Source of the DNA: Lichtheimia corymbifera B2541
Taxonomy: Eukaryota; Mucoromycota; Mucoromycetes; Mucorales; Lichtheimiaceae
NCBI GenBank assembly: GCA_000697475.1
Contig: JNEU01000978.1
Coordinates: 1 to 64,000 of the forward strand
Length of the DNA: 64,000 nucleotides
Reading direction: 5' to 3'
The notes below the pieces were generated by a model. It was not told the origin of the DNA. It worked only from the letters and a program-made list of their open reading frames with translations, and did no database searches. The position numbers and the translations under genes were made by a program. The first letter of the stretch is position 1. The number at the start of each line of letters is the position of its first letter. Positions 10,453-21,583 of the stretch are shown piece by piece.

Positions 10453-11179
10453 CCAAAGCTAAAACGCCCAACTTTTGCAAATTCCCCAGATTGTTTTCAT
10501 TATCATAATAAAGGCAGTAATGAGATTACCATTGTAGTCATATCCTTAATTATCAATCCAATGATCATGATATAAAAGAGAAGGTTGTTGAGTGGAAAAG
10601 CGGGATTATGCATAGGGTGCATGACGTTGTCTCTATGCATTGGTGATCAACCAATACCTGGTTTGATATGTATCATTTTCCTCTTTCTATACAACCAACA
10701 GCTGTAGCAGTAGTAGTGACAAACAATCGCAGCAGAATCATGCCATACGTATGGATAATACATTGTATTCTATTAGATGGTCTTTAATCCGATATATGGG
10801 CCTACTTTAGTGACCAAGAAGAGGTGATGAATTATGGTTACTTGAATAACAAGGTGTAGTAATTAAGAAGATCATGCATAATTCTGCTTGATGATGAAAT
10901 AATGTAGCATAGGTATATTGATGTTCCAATATCATTAAACAAGCAACTTATTGAGCAAGATATTATGGCTAATGATGGTTTATGATGGTTGACGAGTGAC
11001 ATGGGAGGGTACTAGGCAATGATCAGAGCAATAGTAGGTGGGTAGGTAGCTAGCTACTGTGTAATTTCAACCCCAGTCGTGGCAGGGAATCGAGCGTGGC
11101 CAATAAGTTACACGCTGGTGGAAATGATGGCTCCTTCTCTTCCGCCAACAGACAACGCTCTAGGCTACACCCATCAGCA
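10453..11179. other. Divergent intergenic region between DDHD lipase and RPL11
   Basis: No open frame of note. This is the shared upstream region of two divergently transcribed genes. It is A+T-rich; a small ATGGAT/GGATGG-rich patch at 11235-11285 lies inside the first RPL11 intron rather than here. No motif is clear enough to name. Confidence 0.35.
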
Positions 11180-12015
11180 ATGGTACGATTATCAGCACAA
11201 CCCATCCAATGACCCCTTCTGTTACCTTTGAGCAGATGGATGGATGGATGAGATGCGATCGAGATGAAGAATGGATGAATGGATAGAGCCGATGGATTAA
11301 CAATATATATACCTATATCCATATTGTGTACCCACACGTATATAATAGAGTGCCGAACAAACCGCCAAAACCAACAAGATGCGTGGTCTCCGCATCGAGA
11401 AGCTCGTCCTCAACATTTCCGTTGGCGAGTCTGGTGATCGTCTCACCCGTGCTGCCAAGGTGCTTGAACAATTGACTGGTCAAACTCCCGTTTACTCCAA
11501 GGCTCGTTACACTGTCCGTACCTTTGGTATCCGTCGTAACGAAAAGATTGCCGTTCACGTTACCGTCCGTGGCCCCAAGGCTGAGGAAATCTTGGAACGT
11601 GGTTTGAAGGTCAAGGAATATGAACTTCGTGCTCGCAACTTCTCCGAGACTGGTAACTTTGGTTTTGGTATCGATGAGCACATCGATTTGGGTATCAAGT
11701 ACGATCCTTCCATTGGTATCTACGGTATGGACTACTTTGTCGTCATGGGTCGTCCTGGTTACCGTGTTGCCCGCCGCAAGCACCAAAAGAGCACCGTTGG
11801 CTTCAACCACCGCATCAAGAAGGTAAAATGGGAATAACGATTTTATATATTATCAACATAGCTCTCTAACATGCAATGGCGATTTTTCTTTAGGAGGAAT
11901 CCATGGAATGGTTCAAGTCTCGCGTAAGTGTTTGAATCTCGAGGAAATGGGAGTGGAATTGCGATTAACATATGAATTCCTTTTTTAGTTCGATGGTATC
12001 ATCCTCAACAAATAA
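11180..12015 (+). CDS. RPL11: 60S ribosomal protein L11 (uL5)
   Basis: Large-subunit ribosomal protein that contacts 5S rRNA in the central protuberance. Proposed exons: 11180-11182 (ATG only), 11349-11822, 11894-11923, 11989-12015; 177 aa, the normal length. Family-diagnostic stretches are [58 protein letters not shown] and C-terminal SMEWFKSR then FDGIILNK. The frame is open upstream of the internal ATG at 11379 with residues [10 protein letters not shown], matching the conserved N-terminus, so translation should start in a separate 5' exon. The ATG followed directly by GTACGA at 11180 fits a single-codon first exon, a layout also used by the SmB gene here. Starting at 11379 would drop ten conserved residues. 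Confidence 0.96.
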
Positions 12016-12345
12016 GTTTATCGACTTGTCTTTTTGTGCGCGTCAATAAAACGATCTTTGAAACGAATGATTACTACCAGCAGCAATAGGATTTAAATGA
12101 GATTTATTTGACAATTGGAATGGTGTAATAAAGATAGAATGAATGTGATATAGCTGTCAATAATTGAATGTTGGGGTTGGGGGATCATGCAGCATCGAGG
12201 CACAAACCACCTGCTCAGCCACCAAATAGCCAATCAATAGTAGTCTCGCTGGGAGACGCGAGTGAGCGCTGGTTGTGGTGTGTGTCGTTCCTTTACAGCG
12301 CACCCAATCGATCGTCATTCCATTCAAAGAAACAATATAGCCACC

Positions 12346-13346
12346 ATGGTAATACTTGAAGCCTAGTCAACAGCATCCGATCTGCAGCAACCGCTTGCTA
12401 ATGCTTGTCCTGTGTAGTCGTCCAAAGGATCCAAGATGACGAATATCATCAACTACCGTCTCCGTATCACCTTGTCGGATTCGCGTACATTGACAGGTCA
12501 AATGCTTGCTTTCGACAAACACATGAACTTGGTGCTCGCCGATTGTGAAGAGTTCCGCAAGATCAAACCAAAGGGCAAAAAAGCAGATCATGAAGAGCTT
12601 GAACAGAAACGCACACTTGGCTTGGTTATCCTAAGAGGTGAGACGATTGTCAGTATAAGCATCGATGGTCCTCCTCCTCCACAAGCACAAGAGTCAAAGT
12701 TACGAGGACCTACAATGGCAGCAGGCATGGGTATTGGCAGAGTAAGTAATCCATGGGATGGGATATATATATACACGAGGTATTCATTATGGCTGTCATT
12801 TTTTAGCCTGCAGGTCGTGGTCTTCCTGCTGCTCCACCTCCAGGTGCTCCAATGACTGGTTTGGCTGGTCCTGTAAGAGGAGTAGGTGGTCCATCTCCAC
12901 AGGTAAGCATTGGATATGGGATATACAGGTTATGAATATGAAACCAACCGATGGCTCTTTAGATGATGCAACCAAGACCTGGTGGTATTCAAGCTGGTCC
13001 TGTTGCTTATGGTCGTCCACCCATGCCTCCACCTGGTCAAGGCGTAAGTATCAATGGACATTTGTGATATGGGGATCCTTGTATTCATACGTGGTTTATA
13101 TATAGCCTATGCCGCCTGGATTCAGACCACCACCTGGCATGCCACCACAAAACTTCAGACCCCCACCACCTGGCTTTAGACCTCCCCCGCCACCACCAGG
13201 CGCTCCAGGCGCTTTCAGACCTGGCATGGTAAGAGAAAAGAAAGGAAGCATTGGGCTTTGAAAGTGTTGCTAATCTTTTTTTTGTTTGACAGCCTCCATA
13301 TCCTCCTCAAGGTGGCCCTTATGGTAGACCACCATCATCCCAGTAA
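12346..13346 (+). CDS. SMB1: Small nuclear ribonucleoprotein SmB
   Basis: Core Sm protein of spliceosomal U1/U2/U4/U5 snRNPs. Exons, all in phase 0: 12346-12348 (ATG only, followed by GTAATA), 12418-12741, 12807-12902, 12963-13043, 13106-13228, 13293-13346; 226 aa. The Sm fold is in exon 2: Sm1 part [33 protein letters not shown], Sm2 part [17 protein letters not shown]. Exons 3-6 encode the Pro/Gly-rich tail with PPPG and GFRPPP(P) repeats that in SmB proteins binds WW/GYF-type partners. Every tail exon is a multiple of three, so skipping any one would keep the frame. A splicing factor gene (SR protein) lies 750 nt downstream on the same strand. Confidence 0.96.
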
Positions 13347-14093
13347 TGCTGCACAATTGTTTTCTTTTACTTATATGTGATAAATGTGGAATGTGATTTG
13401 CGTTATGTCTTTTGTCTTTTTCATTGTCATGGATGTTACTGCTTGATGATCCTCTGTGATAATTTGAACATATATCTTCATCATCGACATCTGATCACGT
13501 TATTGTACACGATCATTCGACAAAGATGTCATTGCCTGGAACTGGGTGTCTTTTGAGTAAATAGATAACAACCTCCATATTATAGGATAGGCATATGAGT
13601 TGAATGGGCCAAAGGAGTGCATGATGTAAATTCAAACACACATGATTTGGTATTAGCTCTGGAAATGTTTTAATAAGTAAGGTTTATTCATCACTTTGAG
13701 TAAGGAATACGGATGTGGACATTGTATATAGCTGCATTGATGATGTTCTATTTTAGTATATCTACTCAGCATGTTGATAACCTGATCCATACCGACACAG
13801 GCCTTTTTGTAAACATAATGTATGACAGCACCGTTGAATCCAATGTATGATGGTATCCATAAACGAGCGTTTACGAGTGTTGCGTGGCACAAGCAGACAT
13901 TGTGATATCAAAAGGAAAAAAAAGCCAATGTTCCGATTTTGCCATGCATTGATTGATGGACGCTTACCATTGGTTCAAACCATGCAAGTCCGCAGAGCGT
14001 AGAAAACAATCGTGGTTAGGAAGCAAAGAACGCACTTTTCCTTTCACACACACACACACACACGTACACCCACCAACTCATTCGGCTTTCCTC
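13347..14093. other. Intergenic: SmB 3' end and SR-protein promoter
   Basis: No supported gene. A (CA)n run at 14046-14063 sits just upstream of the SR-protein ATG and belongs to its 5' leader or promoter. A 79-codon minus-strand frame at 13653-13892 has no recognisable motif and no splice context. Confidence 0.4.
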
Positions 14094-15521
14094 ATGGCTA
14101 CTCGTGTTTATATTGGACGTCTTGCTCGTGACGCACGTGAACGTGATTTGGAACGCCTTTTCAAGGGATATGGCGATATCCGTGAGATCAACATCAAGAA
14201 CGGCTACGGCTTTGTTGAATTCAAGGATCCTAGAGATGCTGAGGATGTCGTGTATGATTTCCATGGCAAGGACTTTTTAGGCGAAAGGTATGCTGCTAGT
14301 CATATTGATACAATGAATATGTATATTGATATAGCTGCCTTTTAGAATCATTGTGGAAATCGCTCGTGGTACCCGTCGTGGCCGTGAAGAGCGTCGTCGT
14401 CGTGATGATCGGTATGATAGAATAGCAACCACAACAAGCACAGCAACCACTGATATGAAGCGCTATTTTTTTCTAGTCGTTCGTATCGTCTCTTTGTTGA
14501 AGATATTCCAAGTGGCACCAGCTGGCAGGTACGAATCATTGCAATACGCCCACAAAAAAGAAGAGGGATGATGAAAATGAGGGTGACAAAGAGATCCCAT
14601 GTCTCTTGAACCTCTTTTATTGTTCCCCCCGCCCCATTTGGTCGATTGGTGTGGTGGCTCTTGGTCCTTTTATCCACCCCTCTGAATGGATGCTCTTCCT
14701 GGATCCTTTCTCTCTCTTCTCTCTTTTCCTTTCTTGTGGGGCAAAACTGGGACAACAACGAATCGTTTCTCTAAATCAATCTTCTCTTCTCCATGGTCCG
14801 CGGCTCTCTTTTTTGTGCCTTGTCTGCCCATACCAATAGGATCTCAAGGATTTGATGCGTAAAGCAGGTGAAGTGACATTTGCTGATATCATTCGCAGTC
14901 GTCCTGGTGAAGGGTAAGTTCTTTCTTCAATCATGATACAAAAACATCATTTTATTCATGCATGAACTATAATCCTATCTGTAGTGTGGTTGAATTTGCC
15001 CATCGTTCTGATATGGAATATGCCTTGAGAAAGTTGGATGATGCTGATCTTAATGGCCAACGTATTCGATTGTTCGAGGTAAGTCAATTCAATTACATCC
15101 AAAATACAACAATGATATCTCATGATTGAGTTTAGGATCGTCGTTCGTCACGCCGTTCTCGTAGTCGCTCTGTATCACGCAGCCGTTCTCCCCGTCGCCG
15201 TTCATCTCGTCGTAGCAGATATTCGCGCTCTCGCACTCCATCTCGTTCCCGTTCTCCTTCTCGCTCTCGCTCTCCTTCACCACGTCGTTCTTCACGACAT
15301 CGTAGTAGCCGTCATCGTGAAGATGAAGATGTTCGTTCTCGCTCTCGTACACCTGAAGATGAACCCCGTAGAGGAGATGATCGTAGCCCTGCAGCAGATC
15401 GTAGCCGTTCCCGTACTCCTCCTTCTCGTTCTCCTTCGCGCAGGTAACGATTCTTTCATCCTCATCTTAAATATTGAACTAACCATATCTATCCTATAGC
15501 CCTGAGGAACCCAGAGATTAG
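14094..15521 (+). CDS. SR-type splicing factor (two RRMs plus RS domain)
   Basis: Pre-mRNA splicing regulator of the SRSF1/Srp2 class. Exons: 14094-14287, 14346-14411, 14477-14528, 14840-14913, 14985-15078, 15136-15443, 15500-15521; 269 aa. RRM1 (residues about 3-75) has RNP2 VYIGRL and RNP1-like NGYGFVEF, then basic RGTRRGREERRRRDD. RRM2 starts YRLFVEDIPSGTSWQDLKD; this matches the pseudo-RRM hallmark SWQDLKD, of which the Trp-Gln pair ends exon 3 and DLKD opens exon 4. The C-terminal exon is an RS domain with many RS, SRSRSP and RSRTP repeats. Exactly at the SWQ|DLKD junction lies the only long intron (311 nt), a good place for regulated splicing; other introns are 50-80 nt. Confidence 0.94.
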
Positions 15522-15827
15522 TAGTGCAATCAAGATTAGGGATCATGCATTGAATGGTTTGTTGACAAAAGAAAAATACACAAAAGACTTGGTCATGTGA
15601 TTGGGAGGGCTGTTTTCAACACTACAGTGAAGAAATACATAAAAATGGGAAAAACAAAAGCAACCGTATTTACGGGGAAGGTGTGTGTATATGGAAGAAC
15701 ACGTGTGTTTGTGTGTGTGGGTGTGTGTAATCTATTTACAGTGGTGTTTGTATGGACAAAGCGTGTGTATGTGTGTGTGTGTGTGTGGAGACTATATGGA
15801 TCAACAATGCAGGAACAGACACATGGA
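15522..15827. repeat. (GT)n-rich intergenic stretch
   Basis: TG/GT dinucleotide runs at 15680-15735 and 15763-15788 between the 3' ends of two convergent genes. No gene is supported. Confidence 0.6.
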
Positions 15828-17277
15828 TCATCGAGTGATAGCTGTGGGTGCTGCACGACGTTGATTGTTGTTATGGTGTTGAGCAAAGGTCAAATATTTG
15901 CCTTTACAAGTAGATCGGATGGTGGTTGTGGTTGTGGTTCCTTTGCTCTTGTATTGGCTATTGAGAATGGCTGTTGGGCGTGGGGAAGGTGGACTCGTCA
16001 TTTCAACATGTTGCTGGTGTTCATGTAATCTCTGATGGAACACGTCCACTAGCCTCACAAATCGCTTTTTGTTTTCCTCTGAACGTTGACGGCAATGGGT
16101 GGAGGTTGTTGACATGGTTGATAATGATGATGACGAACATGTAACGGTAGAGGATGAGGATAAAGGTGGTCGTAACAACTTTCGAGGTACGTAATGTTTA
16201 CGAGCGGGATCGTCTTCCGGTGGTGGGGTCAAGGAGGAGGAGGAGTAACGAGTCAAGCGTTGTCCTATTAAATGAAACACAAGGGGGTTTCCCCAAAAGA
16301 GGAGAGCAACACATTTACCGTCAATTTCTTATTCACTCTCATGAAACAGACCAAAGGGGCTGGTTCGGTCAAAGCAGAATATAAAAAAATCACTTTACCT
16401 GTTATGCTTTGCAAAGGTGCCATTGCATCATGAACGGTAGTGACATTCTTAGTGTGATGTTGTTGCTGTGTTAGACGACGAGTTGTTGAGGGAACAAGAG
16501 GACGATGATGATGCTGTTGTTGTACATTGGTGGTGGTGGTAAACGATGATGTATCAAAGATGGATCCTCTTCTTGTCCGCCTCCTTCTGGTTGTTGCAGT
16601 AGTAGCATTATTGCCGTTGCAACTGGAAAACCACTCATCCATGGCATGTTGATCTGGTTTCTTTGCATGTGGTGCTGGTATAGGTGGAGGTGGAGGTGGC
16701 ATGTGTGAATTGTTATCGTCTTCTAGTAATGTTAGAGATACCCGTTTACGCTCAGCTGTGGCACTCGCTAACTTCTTGAGTAAACGTGATCGTGGAGGAA
16801 ATTCGTATTGCTCTTGTTCAGGCGTCAGTGTTTGAGGAACATGAATCTCGACGGTACCATCTGGAAAACGTTGAATGGCGGCCTGTGATGTTATGAAGCC
16901 CATTGATAAGTGGATGAAACGTAAAGGAGAAACAAGGAGAAAGAGGAGAATGGGGATTTTTGTATTGTTGATGCAGGTTGGTAGTGATGGTGCTTGTGCT
17001 GAGTGTGTACCTTTTTACGATCACCCCACACAAACATGGACCTACGATCCTGTCGTCGACGTAATTGCTTTTCCATGGCCTTGGCTGCTCTTGCAGCAAT
17101 ACGGCGTTGTTGTTCATCGGTTATAATGGTGTTGTTGCAAGTGGATGGACGGCTTGTTGATAATGATGATGCTGAGGGAATAGGAGGGCCCGTGCGTCTG
17201 TTACTCGATAAATGAGCTTGTTTAGAGGTCGTCGTGGGATTATTCTTTTCTTTGCTGCGATCATGCATCTTTTGCAT
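15828..17277 (-). CDS. Hypothetical low-complexity protein, three exons
   Basis: Not recognised. Exons 17277-17011, 16882-16399 and 16264-15828 join in frame to 395 aa. Visible: a basic helical stretch QQRRIAARAAKAMEKQLRRR near residues 55-75, a polyproline run (PPPPPPIPAP) near 140, His/Gln/Thr homopolymers, Ser-rich stretches and a short motif IQRFPDGTVEIHVP at the start of exon 2. There is no signal peptide and no membrane segment. The composition suggests a largely disordered scaffold or regulatory protein. The consistent phases across both introns and the absence of stops over about 1.2 kb of coding sequence support a real gene. Confidence 0.7.
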
Positions 17278-17980
17278 ATTTTACACGTTGTGTTGGTTAC
17301 ACGTAGCAGGGTTGACCCCGACAAGAAAGACGCATATACAGTTTCGGCTTACGCCACACAAGCACGCGCAATACACAAAGAGAGCACACGGACTGGTGTA
17401 CAAAAATAAGGGGCTGTGTGCTGCAAACACAGATAAAAAAGACGGTCGTAGCAGTAGTTGTGTAAACGAACGAGAGGTTGATTGATGATGTAGCAATCAA
17501 GACACAAGATGTTACTCCTTGTTTTAAAGGGGATTGTTGTAAGGGGGAGGATGAAAATGGAGAAACAAGTGAGGATGTGTGTATGCGTAAAAGATATATA
17601 TATATGTATATGTGCGTGTGCGTGTATAATAAAATGAAAGAAGAAGAAAAAAGAGAGAAAGAGAGAAAGAGAGTTCACAGAAAGAGAAAAGAAGAAAAGA
17701 GAGGAAGGAGGTCGGATCCCGTTTCGACAAAGTATCAAATAAAAAGTAAGGTTTAGGGCAGCGTAGCAACTTTTTACAAAACCATAGTTGACAATATGCG
17801 AAGCAGGTTACACTAGCAAAGAATTGCTGCACACGTTCCTCTTTTTCACTCTCACACGGATCCATATTTATTATCATGGTGCAAGGGGAGCTGCATTGGA
17901 ATCCCATAACTAGTATATCGCACGGCCCGACGCAGCATTTTGCTCGTTCACGGGACGCATATAAATTATTCATATTCGGT
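17278..17980. other. Intergenic, purine-rich
   Basis: Upstream region of the 15.8-17.3 kb gene and downstream region of the VHS gene, both on the minus strand. It contains a (TA/TG) patch near 17597-17625 and a long GA-rich stretch at 17635-17715. No gene is supported. Confidence 0.4.
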
Positions 17981-19979
17981 TTACTCGTACATCTTTTGAG
18001 GGGTAAGTGGCGGAGGCAAGTTATTAGTCGAACGACTAGAAAAAGAAATTGGTGTGAGTAAATGGATTATAAAATGGTAATGTGTGTGTGTGTGCGTTTC
18101 TTTTTTGTGCCTCACTTACCCTGCATCACCCGATGGTGATGATGATGATGTATTGCCTTCTGCAACTTGTTGCGTATCAGCGAATGGATCAAAGGGATCA
18201 ACCGCCACCAAGGGTGCTGCTGTTGAGGTTGCATTCTTGTTGTTGTCACCTCCGCCATGCAGGTCGAAATTCACAGCAGGTTGTTGCTGTCGTTGTTGTG
18301 ATGAGCTGCTGCTGCTGCTACCACCCTCAGCTGGTCGGGATTGATGAAAAGGATTGTTACTTGCACCACTGCTGCTATCGCCAAGCCCAAGTAAATCGAC
18401 ATCACCCTCTTGCTGTTGTTGTTGTTGATGCTGCAATGGGTTGGTTTTTATCAGTAACCCCGATAATATGTGCTTCCATCATCGTGTCATTTTTTTTTCT
18501 CCTTCTCCCTTCTCCCCGTCTTACCGGTCGTGTGCTTCGGTTGTGCAGTGTTTCGGAATTTCTTGTTGCTTCGTTCATTGCATGCCGCTCCAGCATATCG
18601 TCGTACGCCTTAAAGGCCGTCACCAACTCACTGTTGGCTTCCAATAGGGATGCTGTTGGGCACATACATCATCAGAGTTAAAGTTCTGTGTCACAACATC
18701 TGTGCTATATTGTGTACACACGCGGCACACCAACTTACAAATGATATCAGAGTCATTGCAGGTCTCCAAATGTCGTGCCAGGATCTTTTGGAACATTTTG
18801 CATTTGCCATAGAACTCCTGCATTTATAAAAAGATCATGATAAGCAAGGCCATTCATTCAAGAGGGCAAAAAAAAAACACGTACTTGTATCAGCTCATTC
18901 TTTGTAATGTCCTCTTGCGTGGGATCTGTGAATGATAGCGTTTGTGAGAATAACTGAGCGTTGTTCTTGGCTAGTAACACATCGCTTGCTGGATCCGCAG
19001 AAGCCTGATGGAATTAGTTAGTGACTCATTCTATCGACCATGACGCGTATCTCCCATCCTCGGCATAACATCCCGATCCCATTCTGTGCCCCAATCTATG
19101 TTACCTGTTGCTGCTGTTGTTGTTGTTGCTGTTGCTGTCTATGGTGTTGCTGTTGCTGTGACTGGAATTGTGCTGGTGTTGCAAGCCGGAAAACGAGATT
19201 TTGAGTGCCACGTCTTGGAGGAGGAGCATGTGATGTTCCATGCGTCAATCTTTCATATACACGATGCACACCAATGAAGCCTGGGTCAGCACCATATCGC
19301 GTCACCCAATTTTGAAGGCACGTAACCAGCTTGCTGTGAACTTGATCGTTGGAAGACTATGATGAACGGGGTTAGTGTACCTCTCCTAATCTGGGTTCTA
19401 CAACATTATATTTCGGATGAATCTATCCACATACCTTGCTAGTAGCTAACGTGTCCAAATCCTCAGCAAACGATTTTGCAGACAACTGGCCTAGATGATG
19501 ATGATGATGATAATAATAATAATTATCTCTGTCAGTTATCATTCAACTTTTTTACTTTTTGCTTTGAATACTCACTTTGGAATTTGGCCTGGCAATTTTG
19601 GGATAAAGCATCGAGTAGCTGTTGCATAAATCCATTATCCGCACAATGAAATTAGCATGTCATCCTGCTGTATATGGAGTACCATCCTCCTCCTCCACCC
19701 ACCAAAAAAGGATCCAGGCAAAACAATACCCATATTACATACCTCGAGTGCAAGTATTTGTGTCTGTGGTTGATCAGCCAACATTTTCTTCTGCAACAGC
19801 TTACGAGCTTCTTTGGCACCTTGCTCGGTATTGTTAACTACGTCACATATGGCAAAGACGAGGGACCAGTCCATTTCTTGCATGGAGGGATCAGTAGCCT
19901 TCTCTAGATGTTGTGTATAACTGAATGAGCTTGTTTGCATCTTGATAAAGAAATAGTTTACAATGCTACTTGCCGACAT
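17981..19979 (-). CDS. VHS-GAT domain endocytic/sorting adaptor (LSB5/TOM1/GGA-like)
   Basis: Cytosolic adaptor that binds ubiquitinated cargo, small GTPases and endocytic machinery. Exons in frame: 19979-19743, 19618-19576, 19490-19435, 19356-19105, 19004-18885, 18817-18739, 18652-18525, 18430-18120, 18035-17981; 426 aa. VHS domain, residues about 20-150: HLEKATDPSMQEMDWSLVF, ICDVVN, then LLDALSQNCQAKFQ and QNWVTRYG. A polyglutamine stretch follows. GAT-like helices: LLAKNNAQLFSQTL, FYGKCKMFQKILARHL, LLEANSELVTAFKAYDDMLE. The tail carries LLGLG, NNPFHQ (an NPF EH-domain ligand) and DPFDPFAD (DPF AP2-type) motifs. The last exon is my inference from a GG|GTAAGT donor at the apparent stop and a TTTTTCTAG acceptor; without it the protein ends at 18116 and is 18 residues shorter. 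Confidence 0.9.
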
Positions 19980-20296
19980 TGGTGGTGATGGTGGTTGGTG
20001 TTATCTTTTTAGAGAAGATATTCTTCATATTGGAAAGGTGTAAGCGAGAGGGAGAGAGAGAAAGAGAGAGAGCAAAAGAGGTATCAATATATTGGTTTAT
20101 TGGGTTATGGATAATCGAGTCCGGTGAAACAAAGGAAAGTCCAAGCAGCTACTTCTATCCAATCAAAAGGGTGATGCCAAGAAGAGGGTCGTTTCAACAT
20201 GCTCACGTGGAGTTGTCTTTTTCATCATTTCATATCCAATGACAATACTCCATGGATGACAGATTCGATGCAAAACAAACAAAAAGAAATCATGGT
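19980..20296. other. Short intergenic region with a (GA)n run
   Basis: About 317 nt between the start of the VHS gene and the stop of the PH-domain gene; a GA-rich run lies at 20046-20075. No gene is supported. Confidence 0.5.
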
Positions 20297-21583
20297 TTAA
20301 TATCTTGCACTACTATGCGTAGAGAAACGACGAGGAGGAACAGTAGCAGTTGTAGTAGTAGTAGGGGGTGGAGGAGGAAGAGGGGTTGTTGGTGGAGGGT
20401 GCCTTGGTGGCATCATGAGAGCATCCATTGAATAACGCGCGTAACGAGGAGGTCGATCTTCATGTTCAATATGGAAAAGGTCCACTGCTGATGCTGTAGA
20501 TGATGATGATTGTTCAATATTATTGTCTCGGCGTCGCATCGTAGTTGCTGATGTATCCAATGATTGTGGTGATAAGGGAGGTGAACGGTGTTGCAGCTGA
20601 CGACGACATGATACCATCCTATCCGAGGTTGTAGTCAATCGACGACGCAAACGAGTTTGAGCATTTTGTGAAAAGGCATTGGCCAGCAACGCAGACGAAG
20701 GACGCTGGGTATCGTTACTGCTGTAAGTAGATAAGGCAGGTGATAAAGGCAATGATGATGTGGTAGTATTGATATTGTTGTTGCTATGGATACTGTTGCT
20801 GGGTGGTTGTGCTGGTGAATAGTTATCGTAAGATGAGGAAGCAATGACGCTACTGCTGCCAATGGTATCGAGCGAATCATTTGACTGGTATCCAAGTGCA
20901 AAAGACAATGATACTGGACGACGTGAAGATGAAAATGACGAGGAGGAAGAAGTGACAGATGATGCATCATGTTGCTGATAAGGAGCCAGCTCCTCGCTGC
21001 TATGGTTGGGTTTCTCATCTTGAAGATCCAATCTTTCCAGCCACTTGTCAAGTACGCTGTCATTGTTGTCATTATCGTTGTGATTGTGGTTGCTACTGCT
21101 GGAGATCAAGTTTTGGTCAATCGATGTCATGCTGGTATTGTGATAAGTTGACGATGATGAACCACATTGATGTTGAGCTGGAAGATGCTTATCGAGGTGT
21201 GCTTGAATCATTTCCATCCATACTTGTCCTTCCATCCCATTCTCTGCATATAACAGTTGGTTCAAATGATGCCTGCATCGTGATTCAATTCGGAAAGCAT
21301 ATGGCGACTGCTTCACTGGGTGTTTGCTCACTTTTCGATAGTGTTTCAGCTCAATGACACCTGCTGGTTTCACATCGTTCTAATGGTGGTCCCTTCCCAT
21401 GTGAGTCCTATGATCTGACACGCGTGCGCACACCACATTGAGTATACTTACAGGTTGCTTGTAGTAACGTAGTTCATTATCCTTGAGCACAAAGTATCGT
21501 CTTCGCCATGTCTTGTGAATGTTCAGCCAGCTGAGCTTGTAGAGCCACCCTTCACGGAATGTGGAAACAGTGGTCGTTGACAT
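20297..21583 (-). CDS. PH-domain protein with long disordered tail
   Basis: Two exons, 21583-21452 and 21379-20297, joined in phase 0; 404 aa. The N-terminal 100 residues form a pleckstrin-homology domain: GWLYKLSWLNIHKTWRRRYF with VLKDNELRYYK (beta1-beta3), then GVIELKHYRKV, AFRIES and the C-terminal helix VWMEMIQAHL with its invariant-type Trp. PH domains bind phosphoinositides or proteins at membranes. The remaining about 300 residues are Ser/Asn/Asp-rich with polyproline (PLPPPPPTTTTT) and no further domain that I recognise. The single intron splits the PH domain between strands 3 and 4. The specific partner or lipid cannot be read from the sequence. Confidence 0.88.

Noticed and set aside
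11313..11810. 165-codon minus-strand frame over RPL11
   Set aside because: It is the antisense shadow of a highly codon-biased ribosomal protein gene; the plus strand encodes an unmistakable uL5 protein.
15593..16028. Plus- and minus-strand frames around the (GT)n stretch
   Set aside because: Dinucleotide-repeat translations (VCVCV, THTHT) with no family or splice support.
20635..21072. 145-codon minus-strand frame over the PH-domain gene
   Set aside because: Shifted-frame shadow of the Ser/Asn-rich tail.
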